From contig NC_083390.1 of assembly GCF_031755915.1 (NCBI RefSeq), positions 23,059,001 through 23,123,000 on the forward strand: a stretch of 64,000 nucleotides of DNA, given 5' to 3'. Positions 1 through 11,785 of the stretch are shown piece by piece. The notes under the pieces are model-generated. The model worked only from the letters and a program-made list of their open reading frames with translations, had not been told where the DNA came from and did no database searches. This stretch comes from Ziziphus jujuba (lineage: Eukaryota > Streptophyta > Magnoliopsida > Rosales > Rhamnaceae). Each line of letters opens with the position of its first letter. The first letter of the stretch is position 1. The translations under genes and the position numbers were made by a program.

Positions 1-2299
1 TCTATTTTTTTTATATATGTTTAGGAAAAAAATATAGCAATTTGTTTTATTAAAGGGAAAGATGTGAGAAACATGGGCTTGAACACATTGTATATGTTTA
101 TAGGATACTGGAGGATGCAGATTTTTCAAATGGATTGATGCACCCATGTCAGACAATACTAGGAATGTTGTTGATCAATTAAGACATAAAATACACAATG
201 GAGGATGAGATTCGAGCCTATAAGCAGCAGGAGATGTAACACCCCGTCCCGAATCGCACCGGAATCCGTGCACGTTGACCGTTGACCGTTGACCGTTGAC
301 CAAAGGGGTCAAAAGTTGACTTTTTGACTCGGTGGGAATTTCGAGTTGACCAGGGTACCGTGGCGAAGTGCACGATGCCACGAGTTCGTAAACTGGTAGC
401 ACGTCGAAAACGGAGCTACGGTTTGAAAGTTATGGGCAAAACAAGTTGAAGTGTAAACTGTCTAAAAGGTGCCGGGAGTTGACTTTTTCTTGTGATGTAA
501 TTGTGAGTTGACTCTTGTATGGTTGTAAAGTACTCGTCAATACGAGTTCATAGACTAGCGGCACGCTTAAATCGGACATGTGGTTAAAAAGTTATGGACG
601 TTTGAAGTTTACCGGATACCGTATTATTTTAATGTTTTTGGGTCGTGAACAGTGAAATGCCACGTGTCAGCTTCTGAGTGGTCCACGTGGCATGAACAGT
701 GTCACACAGGGTTTTAATTTTGAAAAACTCTCGGGGAAGAGAGAGAAGAGAGAGAAAGAGAGAGAGGAGAGAGAAAGAGAGAGAGAGGACCCGCCGGCCG
801 CCGGTCATTTTCATATTTTTCCGACCTAGTTACTGTACACGCGCCGGCCAGCCAGATTGCCCACCTCATTTCCGGCAAAACCTCCAAATTTCACGGCGAA
901 CGGCCGCCGGACGCGCCCGGATCGGACGTCCGAAGTTTGGCGGCGATTTTTCCCCTCCACCGCCGGCCACCGCGAATCGGCACTGTTCCGGCCATTTTCC
1001 GGCCACACGCGCCTGACAGCCTTGATCCTCTCCTCAAGTCCGGCCTACCCACCAAAAATCACGGCCATCGGACCACCGACGCGCCGGGATCGGAGCGTTT
1101 TCCGGCGAGGGGTCGAAAATCTTCAAACGGTGATTTCTCCGCCGTCCGACCTCCGTTTTGCTCACCGTCGGTCCCATTGGATTGCTCTCCTCACGATCTA
1201 CAAATCTGCAAAATTTCACAGCAAACGGCCACCGTCGGAAATTACTGTTCCGGCGACGGTTGCCGGTGACGTGGCGGCCTGCCGGAAATCACTGTTCCGG
1301 CGAGTACCCGAAAATTCCGGCCAGCTCCAGTCCGCAGTGTTCGACCTCCTGAACCCAAATCCGACTTCCGTTTCCGCCAATTCGCGACGGTTTGGGAGAA
1401 TTGCGGAGCCGAAACCCGAAAAGCTTCCCGACGAAATTCAAACCCCGTCGGGTACGATCATCGAAAATTAAGACCGGATCTGTGATTAGCATCACTCGAG
1501 CTTCGATTCGGTATATAACTCGTAAATTCTAGATATCGTTTGTGTTTTGACCCCCCGGGTACCGGGTATTATTTACCCGAATAAAATATTAATTTATTTG
1601 ACTGTCTGTGAATTTTGTTCTAGGAGCACCGGTGAGTCGTAGAATTGATCCCGTAGTGGATCATGGGTTAATTGCGTGCTCCAGGTGAGTGACCCACCTT
1701 CAAATTAATTTTGGGGAATTTAATTGATGAATATATTATGTGTGAATTAAATATTTGGAATTTAATATCTATGTGCCAAATATTTATTGGATTTATTGTA
1801 GAATTATTTATGAATTTATTGGATTTAAGAAAATGCGAATTCTACAAATTTATGCCGTGTGGAATTATTTTATGGTTTTGAGGATTTTGAAATTGGTGTG
1901 GTTTTAATGGTAAATTGGGCACGATTTGATTTTCAAATATTTCAAGGAAAATATTTGGTTATGTTGGTGATTTCAATTTTTATGAAATATGCCCATAAAA
2001 TATTATGAGATTTGATTATGATATTTCGAGAAATTATTTACGCTTGGAAAAATGTGGATATTTGAATTGATGGATTTGGAAGTTGGTGGATTTGAAAATC
2101 ATGGAATTTATGGTATGGATTATAAGGAAATTGTGGAGAATTTCCCGGTTCAAGCGGATGGATTATGCCTGCTATGCTTATGAAAAATGTGAAATTTGTT
2201 TTATGATTTAAATTTATGGATTTTATGATTTTTAGATGCACCGTGCACGTACTGGTGTTCTGATTATGTGATATGGTATATGTGATATGGTTAGTGTGC

Positions 2300-2385
2300 A
2301 CACGGTTGTGATTAGCGCGCAGGTGGGTGTGATTAGCGCGCAGGTGATGTGATTAGCGCGCAGGTGGGTGTGAGTAGCGCGCGGT
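2300..2385 (+). repeat. Short tandem array inside the LTR
   Basis: About four imperfect copies of a roughly 17-23-bp unit containing GTGATTAGCGCGCAGGTG lie head to tail, varying by small insertions and substitutions. It is internal to the solo LTR, and such arrays are common in long gypsy LTRs. Confidence 0.7.
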
Positions 2386-2840
2386 TGATATTATGAGGGT
2401 GTCCTGTGGATGCCATCGGAGAGGGCGGCCACCCCCCTTTGGCCGGGACACCAGGTTAGCAGCGGCGCTGTGGGACGCCACGCGACCGTATGCCGGTTTC
2501 TCTCTATAACCTCCTGTCTGGCGGTACCTTGGGACGCTGGGTACTGTTGGCGCCACTGGTATATAGTGGGTGCATCAAATGATTTTCAGAACTGTGTTTT
2601 AAAAATAAAATGTTTGGAAACTGAATTGGAATTAAAGATATAATTGTTACCGCTTCTGGTATTTAATTGATGTCTTGGTTTCGGGGAATATGGATAAAGG
2701 GTTTTGTGAAATTGTTTTAAAAGGGGAACCTTTCCAACTGAGAGAATTGTAAGGGTTTTGAGAGAAAATATTATTTCCAAATAATTATTATTTATACTTA
2801 TTACTGTGATAATATATGGTATAGTAGTAGGGTCGCTCAC

Positions 2841-2859
2841 TGAGATGATTAGCATCTCA
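2841..2859. other. Small perfect hairpin in the 3' part of the LTR
   Basis: TGAGATG and CATCTCA form a 7-bp perfect stem around the loop ATTAG. It lies about 380 bp before the LTR end, in a stretch (GTCGCTCACTGAG) that I associate with Del/Tekay-type LTRs. A role in transcript processing is possible but is inference. Confidence 0.4.
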
Positions 2860-3480
2860 CACTCTTAAATTCCGTTCCTCTAGGTACCACGTTGTCGGTG
2901 TTCACTCGGAGCGGACTTGATCTTCCTCGCTGTTTTAGTTCGGCAGTACCCTGTTATTCTTTTATTGCAGTTGTAATATTTCTTTCACTCTTGTTGTATT
3001 TATTTTGCACTGGATTACTGTATTTATTTTTTTTAAGTACTGCAATTTGTGGAACCAATTTGTAGTTTGTGGGAGGAATAAGGGGATATTTTTGAAGTGT
3101 GTTTTCAGTGCAGGTAAATTTGTGGTAAGTAAATCCCTTAGGGGAGGTGCTGCCGGATTTTCCGTTGGAAGGTTCGGTGGTATTTCCCTGGGATCAGAGC
3201 TGTCTAGGGTTCCGGAGGAGGAATTCTGGACGGGTCCTGACAGGAGACCTATTACAAACTAATGATAGAAGAATATAAATCAGAGGTAGAAAAATGGATG
3301 GCTCGTACTAAGCATGTGGAGAAGAAGTGTGTGAAACTTGAAGCGAATTGAAGTCTACGTATGCAAAATTAGAAAGATATACATTGCCTTAGTTGTAGGT
3401 TTAATATTTGCAATAATTGTTTTATGGAGTGGTTGTGGATACAAGGGTAAAATAATGAATGATTATTTATATTTACATTA

Positions 3481-3959
3481 GCAGGGAGTTGGACAGTGGA
3501 TGGACCTTATATTTGTAGTTAAAGTTCAATAGAGTATGATGGACCTTATAGTCATGTTAGGGTTTGCAATAGGTTACTGGTAGCAGTGTAATATTAACAA
3601 TGCAAATCAATGTAATATTAACCCTTTATATGATAAAGCACTTAAATCCATTTATTATAATATTTACTTTCAGTATCTATTTGCATAACTAAAACAATAA
3701 AAATGATGCAAATCACTTCCCCATTATATTATAAAGCACTTAAATTCATTGTTTGACATCAATTCAAAAAAAATATAATACTTTATTGACATTTAAAGCT
3801 AACGTGTTCAAGAGTTTTAACTCTCAGCACAGGCAAATATAAAAAATGTCTAACCATCCCAAAAGTACAACTATGTAATAGCTTTTCAGCTTATTGATAT
3901 GGCTAATACATATGCACAAAAAGAGTCAAATCCACACACACACATATATGTAAATGTCA
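3481..3959. other. Spacer between the two convergent MULE genes
   Basis: AT-rich sequence without coding signal. It should contain the 3' ends and poly(A) sites of both convergent MULE genes. A short repeated phrase (TATGATGGACCTTATA and similar) occurs near 3500-3560. Nothing else is recognisable. Confidence 0.5.
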
Positions 3960-6900
3960 CTAAACCCTAAACAAATATATACTATTTTCTGATATCTGAT
4001 TTGTCATTTTTAATTCATATTGGTCATGAAAGGTGGTGGGATCGTCTTTTGCCTTTTCTTTATCTACAGATGGTGGTTGACTGGTAGATGGTGGTGATGG
4101 TTGAGAACTGATGGTTGGTGGTGGTTGATTGCTAGGTGGTGGTGATGGTTGAATACTGATGGTTGATGGTGGTTGTGGGTCATCCGTGACACTGAATCTT
4201 TCCACTTGGTGTTGTCCTCTTCCTCGCCCTGCTAGTCCTTTTGCTACACCCTGCATGATATTTGTAAAACCTATTAATAGCAGTTTGACATTAGCACACA
4301 ATGTACAATACATTATGATACATACAAATGCAGATGGAGTCAAAGATGCATGTGGCAAGTTAGATGAAATATCTTGTCCACTATTTGCAGTTTGAAAGCA
4401 GCCTTCCATATGAGATTGCATAAAAATCATATTTCACAAACTGAAACCTTATAACATCAAATATCATAACTTTAATCAGCAACATCAAAGAGAAATGGAA
4501 AATTATACCACATTTGTGTTAGGGATGTCGTCTATAGGCTCTATCGCATGATCTCTCCCAATGCGCCAATCATTTGGTCTCGATGTTGCAGGTTTATTAC
4601 AAGTCCTTTTATTGTGCCCCCATTTCCAACAATTTTTACATCTAATTGTTGGCCCCCTTGTAGGTCTTTCCTTTTTAGATGAATCTTTTCTTCTAACCTT
4701 TTTTGGCCTTCCAGGAGCTTTCTTATGGGGGGGAGGGTATATAGCTTCACAAGAAGTCCTAGCCTACATGTCTTGTCCATCTAATGGAAAAATCATTGGT
4801 TCATAAGTCTTTATATATGCAACCTTGTTGTATGAAGTATCTATGTACTTTGTAGGGTTCTGCTTCATGTATAAAATGCAAGATACTGCATGGCTACATG
4901 GTATTCCACTAATATTCCACTTCCTACAGCTGCATTTCTGTTCTTTCAAGTTAACAACGTATCTGTTTAGATGGTCATCAACCTCAAAAATCTCACAACC
5001 TGTATATGTTGGCAAACTGCTCCTCCTGTTTACCTTCATTTGCTCCAGCTTCTCAAGAGGTTTAGGGCATATCTCCTTATTATGCTTTCCTATCCGCTCC
5101 CTCCTTTCTCTCATCAACACCATCAATTTTTTCCTAATATGTTCCAATATTACTAAAATGGGTTTATCTTTACCTTCCCATATGCATGCATTGAAGGACT
5201 TGTTGATGTTGTTAGTCAACAAATCAAATTTCAAATCCTCCTTGAATGCGTGTTGACTCCAGTATGTTGGCTCCAACTTCATTAACCATTTAGCAGCCTT
5301 GTTGTCTGCCATCCTTAATACATCCATTTTTTTAGTAAATTCAGCAGCATTGCTTACTCTAGCTGCATTTTATAGCATGTCCTTGAACCTCTGTCCTCGA
5401 TATAACTTGCTGAAGTTGGCATATAGATGTCTCACATAATATTGATGGTCTACATTTGGCATCAGCCCTTCAATTGCAAGAATCAAGCCCTACAATACAT
5501 AACAATAACAATGGAAGCACATATTATGTAATAACTATGCCTTGTAAAATAAAAGACTAAACATTGTAACTAAATAGAAAATAGATGAATGGATAAAGCA
5601 TACCTTTTGTTGGTCACTCATGAATGTAAAATTCTTATCATCTGTATATTCAATATCCTCCATTAAATATTGTAGAAACCAGCTCCATGAGTCTTTGTTC
5701 TCAGTCTCAACCATTGCATAGGTAATGGGAAATATTTGCCTATTTGGATCCCTACCAACAGCAGTCAACAGTTGGCCTCCATGTTGACCCTTCAGATGAC
5801 ATCCATCCAGCCCAATAAAAAGGATACAACTAGCCTTGAATCCCTCTTTACATGCAGCTAAGCAAATATTTATCCTTTGGAAAATAGATTTTCCAGACTC
5901 TTTATTTATCTTCAATTTACATGTGCTCCCAGGATTTGATCTATCAATCTCTGCACAATAATCCCAAAGGCGACTGTATTGCTCAGCCACATCACCTGTT
6001 GCCATTGAATTGGCTTTCTCTCAAGCTCTATAAGCTTGTGATCTTGTTATGTCGACTTTAAGATCTTGTTTAAACTTATCTTGAAAAGTAGACAACTTCG
6101 AAATCATTAAAGTAACTCTATCCATTTTGATTTTAAGAACCTATTAGTGAGTGACCTAGTACATGTGTGCTCTTCTTGCAATGTCTTAATTTGAAAAGTT
6201 TCTTGTGTTCGCATATTAGAAGCATGCACTCTCCAAGAGCAACCTTCCTCACACACTACTGTAACCCTCCAAGATGCATTTTTTGTGAATTTGATATTCC
6301 AGCCACCAAACAAATCATAATCGACCAAATATTCCTTAAATTCAATGTGACTAGCAAACTTCATTACAACATGCATTTCTAAATTGGCATTTTGTGTGCT
6401 ATAAATAGGAATGTAGGTATTCACTTCATCTTCATTAGAGCTACTTGGCAAGCTAACAAGTTGATCAGAATCATAAATCACGTCATATTGGCCTGCATTC
6501 CCTACCAAATCAAGTCCATGTACTGCATCTTTAGCTTCATTAGCTGTATCTGCCAAGCCAACTCCAGTGGCACCTATATCATTATTCTGTACAGAAGCAG
6601 CACCATCATCTGCCAATTTGGCCTTATCATCTGCCAAGCTAGAATATCTTACACTACCTCCATATGATGAACAAGCAGCTAAATGATCTGCCACGGTTGC
6701 ACATTCTTGTAACCAATCATGGTCATCTTCATCTTCATCAACATCTATGTCATACAGGTTTTCTCCATCTCTAGTGTGTACCCTTCCCACACAACGATTG
6801 CTAATTGCTATATCATCCACTGCATTTACATGAATGTCATGCAGGTCAGCACATTCATAGTCAACACTTCTTTCACGACTAGTGTTATCACCTATTCCCT

Positions 6901-7228
6901 CAATGTCAGCTAATAAAGGATTGACTTCAAGATGCTCCACATAAATATCAATTACTTTAAATCTACTACCCAAGTCAGCCACATGCATTGCATCATCATC
7001 ATCTTCCATTTGTCTTAATCCATAATTTACGGACGTACCAGGTGATAAATACCATAGCTTCTTAAATCCATTGTATCCTAACTCTTGTACCATGTCTGTC
7101 AACACTATTATACTCCATTTGTCACTATTACAGTTATCGAAATGGGCCGACTCCCCATCCACATATTGTCTAGATGGAGTGAACTCAAAATGTTCTCCAT
7201 GCCAGATTCGAATTGTAAACAAAGCCAT
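3960..7228 (-). pseudogene. mudrA-like MULE transposase, inactivated
   Basis: Reading the - strand from ATG 7228 (MALFTIRIWHGEHF), the order is: a PB1-like N-terminal region; an acidic linker; the MuDR DNA-binding region (about 6400-6130, EEGCSWRVHAS); the DDE transposase core (about 6005-5600, LDGCHLKG then MSDQQKG across a splice); a SWIM zinc finger (about 4935-4870, CSCRKW..GIPCSHA); a CCHC zinc knuckle (about 4655-4610, CKNCWKWGHNKRTC); and a Pro/Ser/Gln-rich tail (about 4240-3960). An intron is likely at about 5602-5491, with others near 4510-4430 and 4360-4252. Defects: a frameshift near 6113-6125, TGA at 6021-6023, TAA at 5370-5372 and TAG at 4764-4766, the last where the family usually has Trp. 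The product cannot be full length, so the copy should not be autonomous. Confidence 0.88.
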
Positions 7229-7259
7229 AGATCTATAACAATATAAACCAAAATTCAAG

Positions 7260-8590
7260 ATTCTACTACCACCTAAGATGTGCTAAATATGTAAGCTTCT
7301 ATCTAAGTTGACAAGCAACTAATAAGTTGAAAAGAAACTAAGAAGGAACATATTCATACATCACAACATATTGATACTTTTTGTAACAAATAATACACGA
7401 CATTATACCATATCAAAGAACCGATCCATGACATGATATATATATATATATATATAACATCACGAGTTCACTGCTACATGTGGCATGTTGGTATAAGGAA
7501 TCAAGGTAAATAGTTACTGTTTAATATAAGCAATGTAACACAAGTCAACATGCTAAATGTCCAATAATGCTATAAAAAAAGGATGTTTAACGACTTTGCT
7601 ACAAGTGGGTAATGTTTGTGGATCATGAAATGTTGGTAATATCTGCTACAAGTTTCAGAGTACAAGATATGCGAAAATATGTTCATACAATATACTTCCA
7701 ATATATTATAATACACAAATAGGTTTACATTTCCAATATATACATATTAAAGTAGATTGTCAATATTTTACATCATCCTAAGGCAAAAGCTGTCGTATTG
7801 GGTATATCATTATCAATTTAAACAATTTAAACCGTAAAAATCTCGAACCAAACAAAGCAATATTGTCATTATCAAAGCACCATGTACACATCAACCATAT
7901 AAAATTCACATTACTTTGAAAACGATAAAAATAAATAAATAAATAAGTGTTTAACACACCAATATCACTTCGGGTGACAACATGACCCATACAATAGTAC
8001 AAACAAAAAAGCCATCACCAACATAACATGACCCACAAAAAAAAAAAACAAAAAACAAAAAACAAAAAAATGCCTTTAAAGCTATAGGTTACATAACTTG
8101 ACTGCACATACCTTTCCCTTTTGTTGTGTCCCCACTCCTTTTTTTCCCCTCTCTTCTCTTTCACAAAAAACATAATCTCTGTCTCTTTCACTCCTCGCTC
8201 CCTCTCTCTTCTTTCAAAAAAACTTAGACCCTCTGTGGCTTCGAACTTTGCTTCGTAACCTAAGCAATCGAAAGCAATGACTCGATTTAGATGCTAAATC
8301 ACAATGCTAGGCTCGATTCAGATGAACAGGAGTGAGATGAATAAGAAATTGTCCCTTTTCGACAAGAAAATCACAATATGAACACAATGTCATTTTTAGG
8401 GGTGGGGGTATAGAAGTCGGTGCATTGCAGCAGTAGGGGTTTTCAAAACTGTGCGTTTTCAAGTCCTTTTAAGATAATATATATATATATATATATATTT
8501 TATCTCCGGCCACTATAAATTTCAAAAAAAAAAAACAAATAAATTTAAAAAAGAAAAAGAAAAATTGAGGTCACGTGCGAAGCATGTGCC
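7260..8590. other. Leader and right flank of the MULE
   Basis: Upstream of the transposase ATG the DNA is AT-rich, with an AT run near 7437-7456, A-rich stretches near 8040-8070 and a CT-rich segment near 8110-8220 that could be promoter or leader. Around 8400-8465 is a less AT-rich block (GGGGTTTTCAAAACTGTGCG) that might be an element end, but its partner lies outside the window. No gene seen. Confidence 0.4.
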
Positions 8591-10562
8591 CCAATTAGAT
8601 GGATTCCGTTACATTTAATTTAATTGGATCACATTGAAATTTTCTTACACTTACAAGGTATGAATGTGTTCAAATTAATACTAGAAGATCTAATTGAAAC
8701 TTTCATAATTATAAAGGATACTAAAATGCATTTGTCCCTTATAAAAATTAAATAAAAAGTGATCTTGAATTAAAATTCCTTCTAAGAAGAATATTGAAGA
8801 AATAAGAACACCCCTTGAAATTGCCCATAAAAATTGTAGGCTTTGTTAATGAATTTTTTTCAAAATGGCAAAGAGACTTCCCAAGTTATGTTTACATTTG
8901 TTTGATTGGGCTCCAAATGGGAGATTCTTGTTTATTGTATTTAAATTGTATTGGGTTTTTTCTTGCTGAAAAATTCCTTTTGTAGTTTTCTTTGTTCGGG
9001 CATTAATCCTCATATTCTTTATTCTTCTTCTTCTTCTTAAAAAAAAGAAAAAAAGAAAAAAAAAAGTTATTATTAATGAACAAGTTTTTCATTTACTTTT
9101 TATTATTTTTTATATTGAAGAAAAGGGATTCAAATTTAACCTATAAAATTGTGACTTTGGTGTTAGACTATCTTACACAGAACACTTATAAAATTGTTGT
9201 TGTTGTTTTTTTTTTTCGGGTAAATAAACCGGCATTCAGCACAAAAGAAACACTTATAAAATTGTTAAATGTTAAGTGATGGTGTTTTCGTAATAAAAAT
9301 ATATAAAATGCTTGGTAATATCTAAAGGTCGGGCATATAAAATGAAAAAAACAAGGCCTGGTGGGGTACTGTGATTGAGGTTGGTATATTATTAAAGGAA
9401 TATTTCTCTAAATTTAATAATGATCCTCTTGATATGAGGCCCCCACCATTACTTTGTTTTCATTCTCACATGATATTCCAAAAAGAATTTTTGTTTTCTA
9501 ATAATATTATGTGATTCAGTTTTTATTAAATATATTCTTAACAGCAATAAAAAAAAACGAAAAAGAGAAAAAAAAAACACATAATAATAATAATCAATGT
9601 GGGAATTGAAATGATAGAGGTATATGAAACAAATTTATAGAATAAAATAACATAGATATCCATTGGATACTGCACATAGCTAAGGTATATGTAAAATTAA
9701 TTAATTAATTAATTATTTATTTATTTTAAAAAAAGAGAGAGACAGCTACACGTGGTTTTTACAGGTATTGGCTGAGAGACTGGTACGTCTACCTACATGT
9801 TTGTCCGGTTGACAACGATTAGATACCATCATCCTCCCTGCTTTTGCTTTGTAAATTAAGTGGACTATAATTAGGCCTGGCCTGATTAATTACCGTGTTA
9901 AATTATATTTATATTGTGATATATTATATTTATAAAAAATTAAATTAATTCAAATATAATTTATTAAGTTTTTATGGAAAAATAGATAAATTTGAACTCG
10001 TTTGTTTGATATTATGTAATTCATCATCTAAATTGCTAACCTATTAACAATAAATACAAATTTAAAAATTTAAATTTTACTTAGTTTTGAAATAATAAAA
10101 TAATATTTTTAAAAAAAATTACAAAAATTCTTGTTTATTTTTAAATTTTTAAAAATTAAATTAAAAAAAAACAAATTAATATATGTTTAACAATATATTA
10201 AATAGTTTTAATATTATAAAACTTATGTAATTATCAAAATATACATTTTTAACGGGTCTAATGAATTTATCGTGTTTTATCCGTTAAAATTTATTAATTT
10301 ATTGGATGACACTAATATGGTCCTGACACAATATCATCAACTCAAAAGATGATATTGATATGGATCTGACACAATATCATTAATCTAAATATTTAAATTA
10401 TTATCTGAATTCATATTATATTATGGTGGTATGAAATTTTACTAGATCTAATTATAGTATTGCACATGGGTGTTATGTGTCTGTTGGCGTGTGTAGACTG
10501 CCAATTTGATAAATTTCAATCAATTAATTGTAAATACGACATTATATGATAGAGATATATCG

Positions 10563-10597
<35 letters not shown>

Positions 10598-11340
10598 ATG
10601 GTCAAATAAAGATGGTGGACCTACATGGCCATGAAATCCATAATGCTGCTGATAAGGATGATGCTTATCTGATTCACCACTTCAAATCTATTACTTTACT
10701 TGCCATTTATAAAGTTACTAAAATTAAAAACGACACTTGCCTCCACCTAATTATTTTTATTTTTTAAATATACAACGAAGATGCTTAAAGAATCTTTATT
10801 TTGTTATCTAAGAATCCACTTGGAATAATCTTATTATTATCATCTATATAAGGAAAAAAAAAAATCTAAATTTTCAGAATCCTTAAGTATCTTAAGGCAT
10901 ACATATATTTATGAAGCTAATATATACACACCCTATTATAATTTTTTTTTCCAAGATATTATTGCGTATGCACCAATTAAAAAAATTATCATAAACATTT
11001 TCTACATTGCTTTCATTGGAATTCAAGAGATAATAATAAAAAAGTTTAGGTGCATGATATGAAAAAAAAAAAAAAAGTATTTTAAATTTTCAATAAACTA
11101 TGAGTAATAATTGCTCTATTACTTTGATAGATTATTGGATATGCAAAGTAACAAAATTCAAGGATGTTCAAAATTTAAAAAAAAAAAAAAAAGAAGAAAG
11201 AAAGATTTTTGGTTTTGTTGTTGTTGTTTTTTTCTTAAAAAAAACAAATTCAAATTTGTGAATTAAAATAAGAAAAAAAAAACAAAGAAGAAGAGAAATT
11301 GTTTCGGGAATCACCTGGTGATGATGGTGGTGTGAGAGAG
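8591..11340. other. AT-rich intergenic region upstream of PPC4
   Basis: No coding signal. It contains TTC and A runs near 9027-9065, an (AT)n run near 10566-10592, and degenerate repeat-like DNA at about 9870-10440. Within the latter, a TATGG..CTGACACAATATCAT phrase occurs twice about 54 bp apart (10316-10395). Words such as CGGGTCTAATGAATTTATCG resemble those in the degenerate repeat at 25440-26090, so both may be remnants of related old elements. Confidence 0.5.
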
Positions 11341-11355
11341 GAGGAGGAGGAGGGA

Positions 11356-11381
11356 GGGGGGGGGGGGGGGGGGGGGGGGGG
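11356..11381 (+). repeat. Run of 26 consecutive G residues
   Basis: A perfect G26 homopolymer follows GGAGGAGGAGGAGGGA, about 400 bp upstream of the PPC4 start codon. Such a tract can form G-quadruplexes, and its exact length is prone to sequencing and assembly error. It lies just upstream of the likely transcription start. Confidence 0.95.
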
Positions 11382-11470
11382 TGTCGCACAGTTTCAGTAC
11401 CACCAAGAGACCTCCAAAACGGCCCCAAGATCCCGGCGGTACTGCCACGTGTAAGAAAATCCGTGGCAAT

Positions 11471-11478
11471 TTATACGG
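11471..11478 (+). promoter_or_regulatory. Weak candidate TATA element of PPC4
   Basis: TTATACGG lies about 315 bp before the ATG and just ahead of GA-, CA-, TTC- and CT-rich repeats that look like a plant 5' leader. A start near 11500 would give a leader of about 285 nt. The match to TATAAA is imperfect, and pyrimidine-patch initiation without TATA is equally possible. Confidence 0.3.
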
Positions 11479-11505
11479 TAAAAACGAAAAAAGGAATCCG
11501 TACAT

Positions 11506-11709
11506 AGAGAGAGAGAGTGAGAGAGAGAGAGAGAGAGTCTTCCACACACACCCACACACACACACCTTGTTTTTTTGGGGTGAAGCGTCTCATAATTCTC
11601 ACCACACCATTGGCTTTGCCTTCGCTTTCTTCACCCCTCGTTCCTCTGTTTTTTCGCTCTCTCTTTCTAAAACTACTTCTTCTTCTTCTTCTTCTTCCTC
11701 TTGTTCTTG

Positions 11710-11742
<33 letters not shown>
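11506..11742 (+). repeat. Microsatellite-rich 5' leader of PPC4: GA, CA, TTC and CT runs
   Basis: In order: GA repeats (about 11506-11537), CA repeats (about 11545-11565), TTC repeats (about 11678-11700) and CT repeats (about 11716-11742), all upstream of the ATG at 11786. Pyrimidine-rich leaders are typical of plant genes. Length variation here could alter expression; that is inference. Confidence 0.75.
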
Positions 11743-11743
<1 letters not shown>

Positions 11744-11785
11744 AAACTCTGCCTCTGTTTCTCTGTGCTTTTGTTTTGTTCAACA

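Larger units (their letters stand above)
235..3242 (+). mobile_element. Solo LTR of a Ty3/gypsy-type retrotransposon
   Basis: The segment begins TGTAACACCCCG and ends GGGTCCTGACA, i.e. canonical TG..CA termini. It is flanked on both sides by the 5-bp target duplication GGAGA (230-234 and 3243-3247). I found no second copy of either end, no primer-binding site and no gag or pol coding inside, so this is one 3,008-bp LTR left by LTR-LTR recombination. The TGTAACACCC start and the large size suggest the Del/Tekay chromovirus lineage; that is from memory of the family. Inside are repeated TTGACC words (about 277-302), GC-rich related modules (about 890-1300), a tandem array with GATTAGCGCGCAGGTG (about 2300-2385) and a small hairpin (2841-2859). 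The open frames within it look like chance. Confidence 0.88.
104..3480 (+). pseudogene. GRF-type zinc-finger protein pseudogene, split by a solo LTR
   Basis: An exon appears to begin at 104 after a TTATAG acceptor. It reads GGCRFFKWIDAPM, the end of a GRF zinc finger (CxxFxW core). A coiled-coil stretch (MEDEIRAYKQQE) follows, interrupted at 235 by the LTR, and resumes exactly after the LTR at 3243 in the same frame (TYYKLMIEEYKSEVEKW). Farther on is a hydrophobic segment (ALVVGLIFAIIVLW, about 3385-3430) that looks like the C-terminal membrane anchor common in this family. Besides the insertion there is a frameshift near 197-200, consistent with loss of 2 bases, giving a TGA at 206. More frame breaks lie around 3347-3390. 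The 5' part is outside the window. Plant genomes hold many GRF proteins of this shape, often within transposons. Function unknown. Confidence 0.7.
1..8500. mobile_element. Decayed two-gene Mutator-like element (MULE), left end outside the window
   Basis: The segment carries a GRF-type zinc-finger gene on the + strand and a mudrA-like transposase on the - strand, converging tail to tail with about 0.5 kb between them. This echoes the convergent gene pair of maize MuDR. Both genes carry frameshifts or stops. The left terminus lies before base 1, so I cannot pair terminal inverted repeats. The right limit near 8,500 is only a guess, from where the upstream leader of the transposase gives way to AT repeats. 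That the two genes belong to one element is inferred from their arrangement. A separate LTR insertion is nested inside (235-3242). Confidence 0.5.

Noticed and set aside
857..1471. A 204-codon open frame
   Set aside because: It lies wholly inside the GC-rich part of the solo LTR. GC-rich DNA has few stops, overlapping frames on both strands are also open, and the product resembles no known family.
11168..11565. Proline-rich frames on the - strand
   Set aside because: They are translations of the G26 and GGA repeats and cannot be taken as genes.
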